Source: Paludibacteraceae bacterium (GTDB taxonomy: Bacteria; Bacteroidota; Bacteroidia; Bacteroidales; Paludibacteraceae). From it: DNA of 8,441 nt. The notes beneath the pieces were generated by a model. The model was not told the DNA's origin and made no database searches. It saw nothing but the letters and a program-made list of their open reading frames with translations. Below are positions 1 through 6,505 of this stretch, piece by piece. The stretch spans positions 1 to 8,441 of the forward strand of contig JAGPGR010000062.1 in assembly GCA_018055865.1 (NCBI GenBank), read 5' to 3'. The position numbers and the translations under genes were made by a program. The stretch's first letter is position 1. The number at the start of each line of letters is the position of its first letter.

Positions 1-30
1 TTTTATTACTATGGTTGATTTCTTGAACAT
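1..30 (-). CDS. Possible 5' end of a minus-strand gene running off the left edge
   Basis: An ATG at 30..28 on the minus strand opens a frame that stays open to the window edge and reads MFKKSTIVIK. Ten codons cannot identify a product; the basic start followed by hydrophobic residues could be the beginning of a signal peptide or membrane segment, but this is a guess. Support comes from context: AGG lies directly before the ATG, and a perfect TAnnTTTG -7 element (54-61, minus strand) sits at a suitable distance upstream. If real, the gene is divergent from the DUF151 gene. It could equally be a chance open frame. Confidence 0.3.
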   Translation of the reverse strand, partial: MFKKSTIVIK

Positions 31-53
31 CCTGTTTATTTTACAATTCCCGG

Positions 54-61
54 CAAATTTA
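54..61 (-). promoter_or_regulatory. Bacteroidetes-type -7 promoter element, minus strand
   Basis: The minus strand reads TAAATTTG, an exact match to the Bacteroidetes -7 consensus TAnnTTTG. Transcription would start near position 48, about 18 nt before the ATG at 30. No convincing -33 TTTG lies 19-21 nt upstream, so the call rests on the -7 element and its placement. Confidence 0.35.
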
Positions 62-167
62 AGCATAAGTTACAAATAATGGAAAAAAGAGATGTAAGTA
101 AGAAGAATAAATGTCCGGATTGAACTACTTTTACATCCGGAATCAATGCATTCTGTAAAAAAATGCT

Positions 168-175
168 TATTTTTG
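168..175 (+). promoter_or_regulatory. -7 promoter element of the DUF151 nuclease gene
   Basis: TATTTTTG matches TAnnTTTG exactly. The expected transcription start is near 180-182, about 15 nt before the ATG at 196. The element lies inside the longer reading frame that begins at ATG 163, which argues that 163 is not the translation start. The -33 region is weak. Confidence 0.45.
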
Positions 176-195
176 CTACTTATTTTCAAGAAAAT

Positions 196-792
196 ATGGC
201 TTTAGAAATTAGACTACATATTGCCGGGATGATTTACAACCAATCGTTGGGAGGCACTTATTCGCTGGTATTAAGTGAAGATGAAGGCTTAAAAAGAAGG
301 TTTTCGGTTCTTATCGGCGAGTCGGAAGCACAATCCATTGCCCTGAAGCTGAACAATGCCAAATCGCCCCGACCGCTTTCGCACGACCTGATGAACTCCA
401 TTATTCGCGAATTGAACGCCAAACTGGTGAAAGTAGTAATCTACGAATTGGTCAACGACATTTTTTATTCGGAGCTTTACCTGATGCACGATAATAAACC
501 CATCATAATTGATGCACGAACTTCGGATGCAGTAGCGCTGGCTGTGAGAAGCAATGCACCCATTTACATCCATTCTGACATTCTGGATATTGTAGGTACT
601 GCTTTCAATGAAGAAAAAGAGGACGAGGTGAAATCTCCCGAAGAACAGATAATAAGACCGGAAAACCTGAACAAAACTAATTTGCAAAATTTTGGCTTAG
701 CAAAACTCAAAGAGCTGCTGGAAGTGGCTATTGAAGAAGAAAAGTATGAAGTGGCAGCCATGATACGGGATGAAATAGACAAGCGAAAATAG
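196..792 (+). CDS. Bifunctional nuclease domain protein (DUF151) with C-terminal UVR motif
   Basis: The predicted protein is a cytoplasmic 198-residue member of the DUF151 (BFN, bifunctional nuclease) family; plant homologues have reported RNase/DNase activity, while the bacterial role is not settled. The DUF151 core covers about residues 4-135, with the conserved RPLSHDLM (59-66) and DARTSDAVALAVR (106-118). After an acidic linker (about 137-160), residues 167-198 form a UvrB/UvrC-type UVR helical hairpin (LAKLKELL...AAMIRDEIDK), the domain order usual in Bacteroidetes. The frame is open from ATG 163 (209 residues), but I prefer ATG 196: the family core begins right after it (MALEIRLHIAG) and a -7 promoter element lies between the two ATGs. 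nupG follows after 115 bp with its own promoter candidate, so cotranscription is uncertain. Family assignment is secure; substrate is not. Confidence 0.9.
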   Translation: MALEIRLHIAGMIYNQSLGGTYSLVLSEDEGLKRRFSVLIGESEAQSIALKLNNAKSPRPLSHDLMNSIIRELNAKLVKVVIYELVNDIFYSELYLMHDNKPIIIDARTSDAVALAVRSNAPIYIHSDILDIVGTAFNEEKEDEVKSPEEQIIRPENLNKTNLQNFGLAKLKELLEVAIEEEKYEVAAMIRDEIDKRK

Positions 793-831
793 ATTATTAG
801 TGGAAAGTGGGAAGCCGGAAGATTGAGGAAT

Positions 832-839
832 TATGTTTG
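832..839 (+). promoter_or_regulatory. -7 promoter element of the nucleoside permease gene
   Basis: TATGTTTG matches TAnnTTTG exactly. The predicted start near 846 gives an A/T-rich leader of about 60 nt before the ATG at 908. No good -33 TTTG is present at 19-21 nt, so this may be weak, or the gene may also be read from the upstream nuclease promoter. Confidence 0.35.
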
Positions 840-907
840 TTGCATTCACTTTCATAAAATAGAAAATTACAAATAACAATCAAATAAATTTACTTAAAAA
901 CACTGAC

Positions 908-2197
908 ATGAAAATACGATTGATTATCATGAATTTTCTCCAGTTCTTCGTGTGGGGAGCCTGGATGATGACCCTTGGGCATTATGGATTTGTTGAAAAA
1001 CAATGGAACGGAGCTGAGTTTGGCTTAGTATTCTCTACCATGGGTTTTGCATCGCTGGTAATGCCTACCCTGTTTGGAATTATAGCCGACAAATGGAAGG
1101 CCAATTATGTTTACGCCATTCTACACTTGCTGTTTGGCGTTACCATGTGTTTCCTTCCGCTTATTGACGCTCCCATACCGTTTTTCTGGTTGTTGCTGGT
1201 AGCCATGTGTTTTTACATGCCCACTATCGGATTGAACAATTCCGTTGGATTCAGCATATTGAAAAATGAAGGAAAGGACCCAACCACCTATTTTCCTCCC
1301 ATTCGGGTATGGGGAACTATCGGTTTTATAGCCGCCATGTGGATAACCAATATTTTCACCAAAGAGTGGGGTTTCGGACAAAGCATAAAAGTTTCGTTCA
1401 TCATTTCGGCTATCTTTGCGTTCGTTTTGTCGCTGTTTTCTTTTATTTTTCTTCCAGTTATAAACACGAAAAAAGAAAATCCCGGCCAAAGCAAGAAAAC
1501 ATTTGCCCAAAAATTGGGATTGGAAGCATTCGTTCTGTTTAAACAGAAAAAAATGGCTCTTTTCTTTATTTTCAGTTTGATGCTCGGAGCAGCTCTGCAG
1601 CTTACCAACGCTTACGGTGATAGTTTTCTGCAAGATGACACCGTATTCCCCAAGGGACAACTGATTAATAATTTTTCGACCATTATTCTTTCCGTTTCAC
1701 AGATTTCTGAAACACTCTTCATTCTTGCCATTCCTTTCTTTATGAAACGATTCGGCATTAAGAATGTAATGCTTTTCAGTATGATAGCCTGGGTACTGCG
1801 TTTCGGTCTGTTTGGTATAGCTCAAAATTCGATTCCCGGATTTATTTTCATTATCGGATCGTGCATCATTTACGGCATGGCATTCGATTTCTTCAACATA
1901 TCAGGAGCTTTGTTTGTTGAGAAAAATACCGATTCAAAAATTCAATCATCGGCACAGGGACTTTTCATGCTTATGACTAACGGAGTTGGAGCTGTAATCG
2001 GGAATATAGTGGCAGGAGTGGTTATAGCCAGATGGTTTGAATCAAAACAAGTGATAGATGGAGTGGAAATGCTGGTAAAAGACTGGCCGGGCATCTGGTT
2101 TACTTTTGCTGCTTATGCAATGGTTGTGGCCATCCTTTTTGTCATTTTATTCAAATACAAACACGTAAGAGAGGATGTGGCCGATTTCAGGCACTGA
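908..2197 (+). CDS. nupG: Nucleoside:H+ symporter, NupG/XapB family (MFS)
   Basis: A 429-residue inner-membrane permease of the nucleoside:H+ symporter branch of the major facilitator superfamily, expected to import nucleosides using the proton gradient. It aligns by eye along its whole length with E. coli NupG (about 418 residues). Shared blocks include the N-terminus (FLQFFVWGAWMMTLG), FPPIRVWGTIGFI (129-141), MLGAALQLTN (225-234), SQISETLFILAIPFF (264-278), FDFFNISGALFVEK (326-339) and the C-terminal FKYKHVR (415-421). From memory of the E. coli structural work, residues lining the nucleoside site correspond here to R133, T137, F140, Q231, N234, Q265, E268, Y322 and F326, all conserved. 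About twelve hydrophobic segments are visible, with a charged cytoplasmic loop around 186-216. The gene is intact. The exact substrate range (purine, pyrimidine or xanthosine) cannot be read from sequence. Confidence 0.93.
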   Translation: MKIRLIIMNFLQFFVWGAWMMTLGHYGFVEKQWNGAEFGLVFSTMGFASLVMPTLFGIIADKWKANYVYAILHLLFGVTMCFLPLIDAPIPFFWLLLVAMCFYMPTIGLNNSVGFSILKNEGKDPTTYFPPIRVWGTIGFIAAMWITNIFTKEWGFGQSIKVSFIISAIFAFVLSLFSFIFLPVINTKKENPGQSKKTFAQKLGLEAFVLFKQKKMALFFIFSLMLGAALQLTNAYGDSFLQDDTVFPKGQLINNFSTIILSVSQISETLFILAIPFFMKRFGIKNVMLFSMIAWVLRFGLFGIAQNSIPGFIFIIGSCIIYGMAFDFFNISGALFVEKNTDSKIQSSAQGLFMLMTNGVGAVIGNIVAGVVIARWFESKQVIDGVEMLVKDWPGIWFTFAAYAMVVAILFVILFKYKHVREDVADFRH

Positions 2198-2215
2198 TAT
2201 TTGTTTTCAACAATG

Positions 2216-2255
2216 AAAAAAAGCATTATCCAGGGGCTGGTTTAATGCTTTTTTT
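2216..2255. terminator. Bidirectional intrinsic terminator between nupG and dnaB
   Basis: Arms 2216-2228 (seven A then GCATTA) and 2243-2255 (TAATGC then seven T) are perfect 13-bp complements. Inside the 14-nt loop a second stem, CCAG (2230-2233) with CTGG (2237-2240), closes a GGG loop. A-tract and T-tract on opposite sides make it usable from both strands. It lies 18 bp after the nupG stop and 6 bp beyond the dnaB stop, as expected for convergent genes. Confidence 0.85.
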
Positions 2256-2261
2256 CTTTTT

Positions 2262-3809
2262 TCAAAACGGCACCTGATTGTCCGTTGAGTATGTTTGATC
2301 CGGATAATCGGGCAAGGGTGCCGACTGCAAAATACCAGGTGTATGTTCGCCTTCAAAATCATTATTCATTTTCGAGGAGATGACAGCGAAGTCTCTTTCT
2401 CCAAACGGATTATCATCAGTCAGATTAAGGAATTTGGCATAAGTCTTTTTGAATTTGAGCCTTACATCGCCTACTGCACCATTTCTGTGTTTTGAAATGA
2501 TAATTTCGGCAATGCCTTCGTAAGAATTTCCCTGAGCATCAGCCGGAATGCCATAATACTCAGGCCGATGAATGAAACAAACCATATCGGCATCCTGCTC
2601 AATAGCACCCGATTCGCGTAAGTCCGACAGTTGCGGTCGCTTGCCATCTATTCCGGTACGTCCTTCCACACCACGATTCAGCTGCGATAATGCAATAATG
2701 GGCAGGTCGAGTTCTTTAGCCAGTCCTTTGAGCGAACGTGAAATCATACTCACCTCCTGCTCGCGGCTTCCAAACGAAAGTCCGCTGGCATTCATCAACT
2801 GCAGATAATCAATGATAATGCATTGAATATTATGTTCTTTGACCAGGCGTCGCGCTTTGCTTCGCAACTCAAAAACAGATAAACTCGGTGTATCGTCCAC
2901 AAAAATTGGAGCACCGTACAGGTTGTTTACATCCTTATCGAATCGTTCCCATTCGGCAGCCGTAAGCTGTCCGTTTTTGATTTTTTCGCCTTCCAGGTTA
3001 CATACATTCATCAGCAAACGGTTGACCAGCTGCACGTTCGACATTTCCAATGAGAAGATAGCTATCGGCGTATTATGATCTACAGCAATGTTTTTGGCCA
3101 TCGAAAGCACAAAAGCCGTTTTGCCCATGGCCGGACGTGCCGCAATGATAATCAGGTCTGATCGTTGCCAGCCGGAAGTTATCTTATCCAGTTCATCAAA
3201 TCCGGATGGAAGTCCGCTTGCTCCCTGTTTTTTGGCAGCATCTTTCATTCGTTCGCGTGCCTCTTCTATCACCGGATTAATCTGAACAACGTCCTTTTTC
3301 AGATTCTGCTGCGTGATCTCAAAAAGTTTGGCCTCCGCTTCCTGCATCAGATCGTCCACATCCATTTTCTCGTCAAACGCTTTTGTCTGAATGTCACTGG
3401 ATAAGCGTATTAACTCTCTGGCCAGGTATTTCTGAACAATAATCTGCGAGTGATAAATAAGGTGAGCAGCCGATGAAACCCGCGAAGTAAGCAAAGTAAT
3501 GTAGTAGGGTCCTCCTACATCATCCAGCGTTCCCTTTTTGCGCAACATTTCGGTCACGGTATGCATATCAATCGGACTTTGCTGCAAAGCCAACTCAATA
3601 ATGGCTTCGAATATCTTCTGATGAATGGATTTATAAAAATATTCAGCTTTCAGAATATCCGAAATCATCGTGTATGCATCCTTTTCAAGCATGATGGCTC
3701 CCAACACATCTTCTTCAAGTTCGGGCGCCTGAGGTGGTAATTTACCGTATTCATTGGCCGGAATCGGAGTCGGCGTTTCTCTCTTTTTGTAATTGCGATT
3801 TTCTGCCAT
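2262..3809 (-). CDS. dnaB: Replicative DNA helicase DnaB
   Basis: A 515-residue hexameric helicase that unwinds DNA ahead of the replication fork using ATP and recruits primase. The N-terminal DnaB domain spans about residues 23-130 (LEEDVLGAIML through the SSAAHLIYHSQII region). A linker follows, then the RecA-like ATPase domain from about 195: Walker A ARPAMGKT (224-231), SLEMS (253-257), Walker B CIIIDYLQL (330-338), SQLNR (375-379), RPQLSDLRESGAIEQDAD (391-408) and the arginine-finger region KHRNG (440-444). The acidic, proline-containing tail after about 465 is non-conserved, and the length is normal for the phylum. No intein interrupts the usual insertion motifs. ATG 3809 is preceded by an A-rich region and a -7 element giving a leader of about 18 nt. 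The gene is convergent with nupG and divergent from ispE. Confidence 0.97.
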   Translation of the reverse strand: MAENRNYKKRETPTPIPANEYGKLPPQAPELEEDVLGAIMLEKDAYTMISDILKAEYFYKSIHQKIFEAIIELALQQSPIDMHTVTEMLRKKGTLDDVGGPYYITLLTSRVSSAAHLIYHSQIIVQKYLARELIRLSSDIQTKAFDEKMDVDDLMQEAEAKLFEITQQNLKKDVVQINPVIEEARERMKDAAKKQGASGLPSGFDELDKITSGWQRSDLIIIAARPAMGKTAFVLSMAKNIAVDHNTPIAIFSLEMSNVQLVNRLLMNVCNLEGEKIKNGQLTAAEWERFDKDVNNLYGAPIFVDDTPSLSVFELRSKARRLVKEHNIQCIIIDYLQLMNASGLSFGSREQEVSMISRSLKGLAKELDLPIIALSQLNRGVEGRTGIDGKRPQLSDLRESGAIEQDADMVCFIHRPEYYGIPADAQGNSYEGIAEIIISKHRNGAVGDVRLKFKKTYAKFLNLTDDNPFGERDFAVISSKMNNDFEGEHTPGILQSAPLPDYPDQTYSTDNQVPF

Positions 3810-3832
3810 TTTTATCTATCAATTTTGGGTTT

Positions 3833-3840
3833 CAAAGTTA
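3833..3840 (-). promoter_or_regulatory. -7 promoter element of dnaB
   Basis: On the minus strand the sequence is TAACTTTG, an exact TAnnTTTG match. Transcription would start near 3827 and give a leader of about 18 nt to the dnaB ATG. The -33 position is not a clear TTTG. Confidence 0.5.
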
Positions 3841-3911
3841 CAAAAAGAATAAAGGTTGTACAGTGAAAAAAAATAAATCTTTCAACAAATAATCAACAAC
3901 TATTCTCCTTC

Positions 3912-3942
3912 TTTGAAATACAAAAAAAATACGGTAATTTTG
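3912..3942 (+). promoter_or_regulatory. Complete Bacteroidetes promoter (-33 TTTG, N19, -7 TAATTTTG) of ispE
   Basis: TTTG at 3912-3915 and TAATTTTG at 3935-3942 are separated by exactly 19 nt, the textbook spacing for the primary sigma factor of Bacteroides. The transcription start should be near 3948, leaving a leader of about 73 nt before ispE. This is the best promoter in the window. Confidence 0.7.
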
Positions 3943-3954
3943 ACCAATAAAAAA

Positions 3955-4014
3955 ATGAAACTAAAAGCCTCGCATTGTGAGATTTTTCTAATTATCAACC
4001 AATCAATCAATTAA
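3955..4014 (+). CDS. Possible 19-codon upstream ORF in the ispE leader
   Basis: ATG 3955 follows a run of seven A and opens a short frame, MKLKASHCEIFLIINQSIN, that ends in TAA 7 nt before the ispE ATG. It begins only a few bases after the predicted transcription start, so it would be the first start codon on the message. It resembles no leader peptide I know. It may be chance; A/T-rich leaders often contain such short frames. If translated, the closeness of its stop to the ispE start would permit translational coupling. Confidence 0.15.
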   Translation: MKLKASHCEIFLIINQSIN

Positions 4015-4024
4015 TTAATCAATG
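4001..4024 (+). repeat. Tetranucleotide repeat (AATY) running into the ispE start codon
   Basis: Six in-register 4-bp units occur: AATC, AATC, AATT, AATT, AATC, AATG, the last containing the ispE ATG. Units are imperfect (C, T or G at the fourth position), which reduces slippage. The middle TTAATTAA is also palindromic. It occupies the place where a ribosome-binding site would be and contains none. Confidence 0.6.
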
Positions 4025-4840
4025 ACAACCTATCCTAACGCAAAAATTAACCTGGGTCTGAATATAGTGGAACGACGTCAGGATGGATATCACAACATCG
4101 AAACCATATTTTATCCAATCGGTATTCAGGATATATTGAACGTGGAGCCTTCTGAAACCTGCAGCGATTATAGTTTTTCCTCTTCAGGCATAGAAGTGGG
4201 CGGGGATCCTGAAAATAACCTGATAATAAAAGCGTACCGGTTGCTCCGTTCGCAGTATCAGTTTGCTCCTACTGACATCACACTGCACAAGCAAATCCCA
4301 TTCGGAGCAGGGCTGGGAGGCGGTTCTTCCGATGGAGCTTTCATGCTCAAAACGCTGAATGAACTTTACGGACTGAAAATAACCACCAAAAAACTGGAAA
4401 AACTTGCCGCCAAACTCGGAGCCGACTGCCCGTTTTTTATCCAAAACAAACCGGTATACGCTACCGGAATCGGTAATATATTTACTTCTGTCGATTTATC
4501 GCTGCGGGGCTATTGGATGCTGCTCGTCAAGCCGGATATTCATGTTTCCACAGCTGAAGCTTATGCAGGCATTACACCCGCACAGTCTGAAATATCGCTC
4601 ACAGAATTAATCAAGCTCCCGGTTGAAACCTGGAAAAAATGTATAAAAAACGATTTTGAGAAAACGGTTTTCGAAAAACATCCGGGAATAGGCTATCTGA
4701 AAGATCAAATTTACGGTCTGGGAGCCGTTTACGCTTCCATGTCGGGTTCCGGCTCTTCGGTGTATGGGCTGTTTGACGAAAAACCGGATATTCGTGGCTT
4801 GTTCATCGGTTGCTACGTGGCTTGCGGCGAAATGGATTGA
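4022..4840 (+). CDS. ispE: 4-diphosphocytidyl-2-C-methyl-D-erythritol kinase
   Basis: A 272-residue cytoplasmic GHMP-family kinase that phosphorylates the 2-hydroxyl of CDP-methylerythritol with ATP, the fourth step of the MEP pathway to isoprenoids. The N-terminal motif AKINLGLNI (7-15) carries the conserved lysine (K8), followed by RRQDGYHNIETIF (18-30). The glycine-rich ATP loop is PFGAGLGGGSSDGA (93-106), GADCPFF (133-139) carries the catalytic aspartate D135, and the third GHMP motif is SMSGSGSSVYGLF (239-251). Length is normal and no key residue is missing. The start is set by the family N-terminus; there is no Shine-Dalgarno. The gene has its own promoter and terminator and looks monocistronic. 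Its divergent arrangement with dnaB is one I recall from other Bacteroidetes genomes, with no functional link implied. Confidence 0.96.
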   Translation: MTTYPNAKINLGLNIVERRQDGYHNIETIFYPIGIQDILNVEPSETCSDYSFSSSGIEVGGDPENNLIIKAYRLLRSQYQFAPTDITLHKQIPFGAGLGGGSSDGAFMLKTLNELYGLKITTKKLEKLAAKLGADCPFFIQNKPVYATGIGNIFTSVDLSLRGYWMLLVKPDIHVSTAEAYAGITPAQSEISLTELIKLPVETWKKCIKNDFEKTVFEKHPGIGYLKDQIYGLGAVYASMSGSGSSVYGLFDEKPDIRGLFIGCYVACGEMD

Positions 4841-4870
4841 TTTATTTTCGAAATCTGATACTGAAATTGA

Positions 4871-4912
4871 AACTTCGGCCTTACAAAATCTTGTAAAACC
4901 GAAGTTTTTTTT
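4871..4912 (+). terminator. Intrinsic terminator of ispE
   Basis: The outer stem AACTTCGG (4871-4878) pairs with CCGAAGTT (4899-4906). After a CC/AA internal mismatch an inner stem, TTACAA (4881-4886) with TTGTAA (4891-4896), closes an AATC loop. A run of eight T (4905-4912) follows. It begins 30 bp after the ispE stop. The T-run is on the plus strand only, so it probably does not serve the convergent minus-strand gene. Confidence 0.88.
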
Positions 4913-4943
4913 ATCCTTTTAACAGGAAACAATTGTTGGAAAT

Positions 4944-6464
4944 TCATAATCCGGAATTGCTCACAAAAGCAATTTTCTTACTGTCGGGCGACCAGGAAGG
5001 TACATTGATAGTTCCCTGCCCACCATACAGGTAGGCTATAACCGTGCATTTTCCGCTGCTCACAGGCATCATTCGGAGGTACACCTGCTTGTAAAACGGA
5101 TGATCATCCGGTTTTACATCGCTGTTGAAAGTGAGGAATACAATCCATTTTCCATCGGGAGAAACATGAGGAAACCAGTTATTCAGGTCATCGAAAGTCA
5201 CTTGTTCCTGCTCACTTCCATCGGGCTTCATACGCCAGATTTGCATTTTTCCGGTACGTGAAGAGTTAAAATAAATATACTTTCCGTCAGGGGTATATTC
5301 CGATCCATCGTCCAACCCTTCGGCATCCGTGAGTCTTATTTCTTCTCCCCCTTTTTTTGCTATTTTATAAATATCATAATTGTCGTTTCGGCCGCCGGTG
5401 TAAACCATATATTTGCCGTCGGGCGACCATCCGTGAAGATAAGAAGGGCTTTTGGAGGTTACTCTTTTTGGTTTTCCTCCATTTACGGGGAGGTAATAAA
5501 CCACCGATTGCCCGTTGTCTTTTTTACTGTGATGACTTATTCCTATGTATTTCCCGTCGAAACTAAGCACGTGGTCGTTGTTATTATTATCGGCAAATTT
5601 TGTGTTAATTACCGAAACGGCATTTGAGGCCAAATCATAGTTGTAAAGTAGTCCTTTGCTGTTATATATCAACGTCTTACCATCCTGCGTCCAATTAGGA
5701 GCCTGAATGGAATATGGAACCTGAAGTAAAATTTTTCTTTCACCGGTTTCCACATCCATCGTTTCCAGATTGCTGTCGAGATAATCCCGGTAAGGTACCA
5801 GATTTTCTGCGGCCGGGATCTCTATTCTTACGTTATTGAACAATGCTTTTTCGGTAACTTCGGGGTTGTGGGAACAGATAAATAAACCAACGTACACTTC
5901 ATCGGACAAGAAATCACCTGAAATCTCTTCTGAAATAAATGTATCTCCCCAATGAGCTGCCGACATGGTGTATATTTTTCCCTTGCGCGAGAGTTGAATC
6001 ACGTCCGGACTGCCTATCAACAGTTGATTTTCTTTCATATCTGCACCTGATTTTTCCCGGTACTGAAGCGAAGTAAGTCCGTCGCCATGCAGTAAAGCGC
6101 TTACTTGAGGTGAGGCCGAATCTTGCGACTGGCGAATCATCCAGCCAATCTTTCGATGCGGATCTACACCTGCTCCTACAAATTTCACCTGAGCTGTCAG
6201 GATAAAATCTCCTTTAATTTTTTTATACAAATATTGAAATTCATCAGAGCCAAACCAAATATTTTTGCCGGAACCCTGCAGTGTATATTCCTGTTTTTCA
6301 ACATTATAATAGGCTGAACCAGCAATTTTCACGTTTCCAACATCTGCATTTTGTTCAAAAAGGCCTAAACGACCGTCGAGAATCTGAGCTGATAAAAAAC
6401 CGGTATGAATCATAGTAAATGATATAAATGATAAGACAAATAAAAGATACGATTTCCTGTTCAT
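4944..6464 (-). CDS. Exported protein: jelly-roll-like N-terminal domain plus TolB-like six-bladed propeller
   Basis: A 506-residue protein of unknown function. Residues 1-27 form a signal peptide (basic MNRK, hydrophobic core, cut likely after LSA), so it is periplasmic or surface-exposed; there is no lipobox. Residues about 28-215 resemble a concanavalin/DUF1349-like beta-sandwich (GSGKNIWFGSDEF, DFILTAQVKFVG, RKIGWMIRQ). Residues about 235-506 carry six PD40/WD40-like motifs at 259-267, 301-309, 347-355, 391-399, 435-443 and 492-500 (SPDGKYMVY, TPDGKYIYF, SPDGKWIVF and variants), enough for a complete TolB-type propeller. No protease triad or other catalytic motif is evident, so binding is more likely than catalysis. 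It is unlikely to be TolB itself: no Tol-Pal genes are adjacent and the N-terminal domain differs. It lies 41 bp after the PQQ-like gene on the same strand, with no clear own promoter, so cotranscription is likely. Confidence 0.88.
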   Translation of the reverse strand: MNRKSYLLFVLSFISFTMIHTGFLSAQILDGRLGLFEQNADVGNVKIAGSAYYNVEKQEYTLQGSGKNIWFGSDEFQYLYKKIKGDFILTAQVKFVGAGVDPHRKIGWMIRQSQDSASPQVSALLHGDGLTSLQYREKSGADMKENQLLIGSPDVIQLSRKGKIYTMSAAHWGDTFISEEISGDFLSDEVYVGLFICSHNPEVTEKALFNNVRIEIPAAENLVPYRDYLDSNLETMDVETGERKILLQVPYSIQAPNWTQDGKTLIYNSKGLLYNYDLASNAVSVINTKFADNNNNDHVLSFDGKYIGISHHSKKDNGQSVVYYLPVNGGKPKRVTSKSPSYLHGWSPDGKYMVYTGGRNDNYDIYKIAKKGGEEIRLTDAEGLDDGSEYTPDGKYIYFNSSRTGKMQIWRMKPDGSEQEQVTFDDLNNWFPHVSPDGKWIVFLTFNSDVKPDDHPFYKQVYLRMMPVSSGKCTVIAYLYGGQGTINVPSWSPDSKKIAFVSNSGL

Positions 6465-6505
6465 TTTTGATTTTTTTTAAAAAATATTACTGGAAAAATT
6501 ACACC

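Noticed and set aside
289..687. Open minus-strand frame of 132 codons opposite the DUF151 gene
   Set aside because: It lies entirely within a well-recognised plus-strand gene, has no family resemblance and has low-complexity hydrophobic composition typical of an antisense shadow.
803..853. Inverted repeat GAAAGTG (803-809) and CACTTTC (847-853) after the nuclease gene as a terminator
   Set aside because: Seven base pairs across a 37-nt loop with no T-run afterwards; the predicted nupG promoter lies inside the loop.
1121..1660. Long minus-strand frame of 179 codons opposite nupG
   Set aside because: It is antisense to conserved transmembrane coding sequence; its composition (rich in K, N, Q, S and E) is that expected from reading hydrophobic codons on the opposite strand.
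2262..3809. Possible intein in dnaB, a common insertion site
   Set aside because: The Walker A, Walker B and SQLNR/LRESG motifs are at normal spacing and the protein has normal length, so nothing is inserted.
4913..4943. A terminator for the minus-strand propeller gene in the gap before ispE
   Set aside because: The only hairpin there (4871-4906) has its T-run on the plus strand; reading leftward it is followed by no comparable T-run, so I do not assign it to the minus-strand unit.
6468..6487. T-run/A-run palindrome between the two propeller genes as a terminator
   Set aside because: The stem would be only A-T pairs with no GC core, so it is unlikely to terminate transcription; A/T-rich spacers are normal before start codons in this genome.
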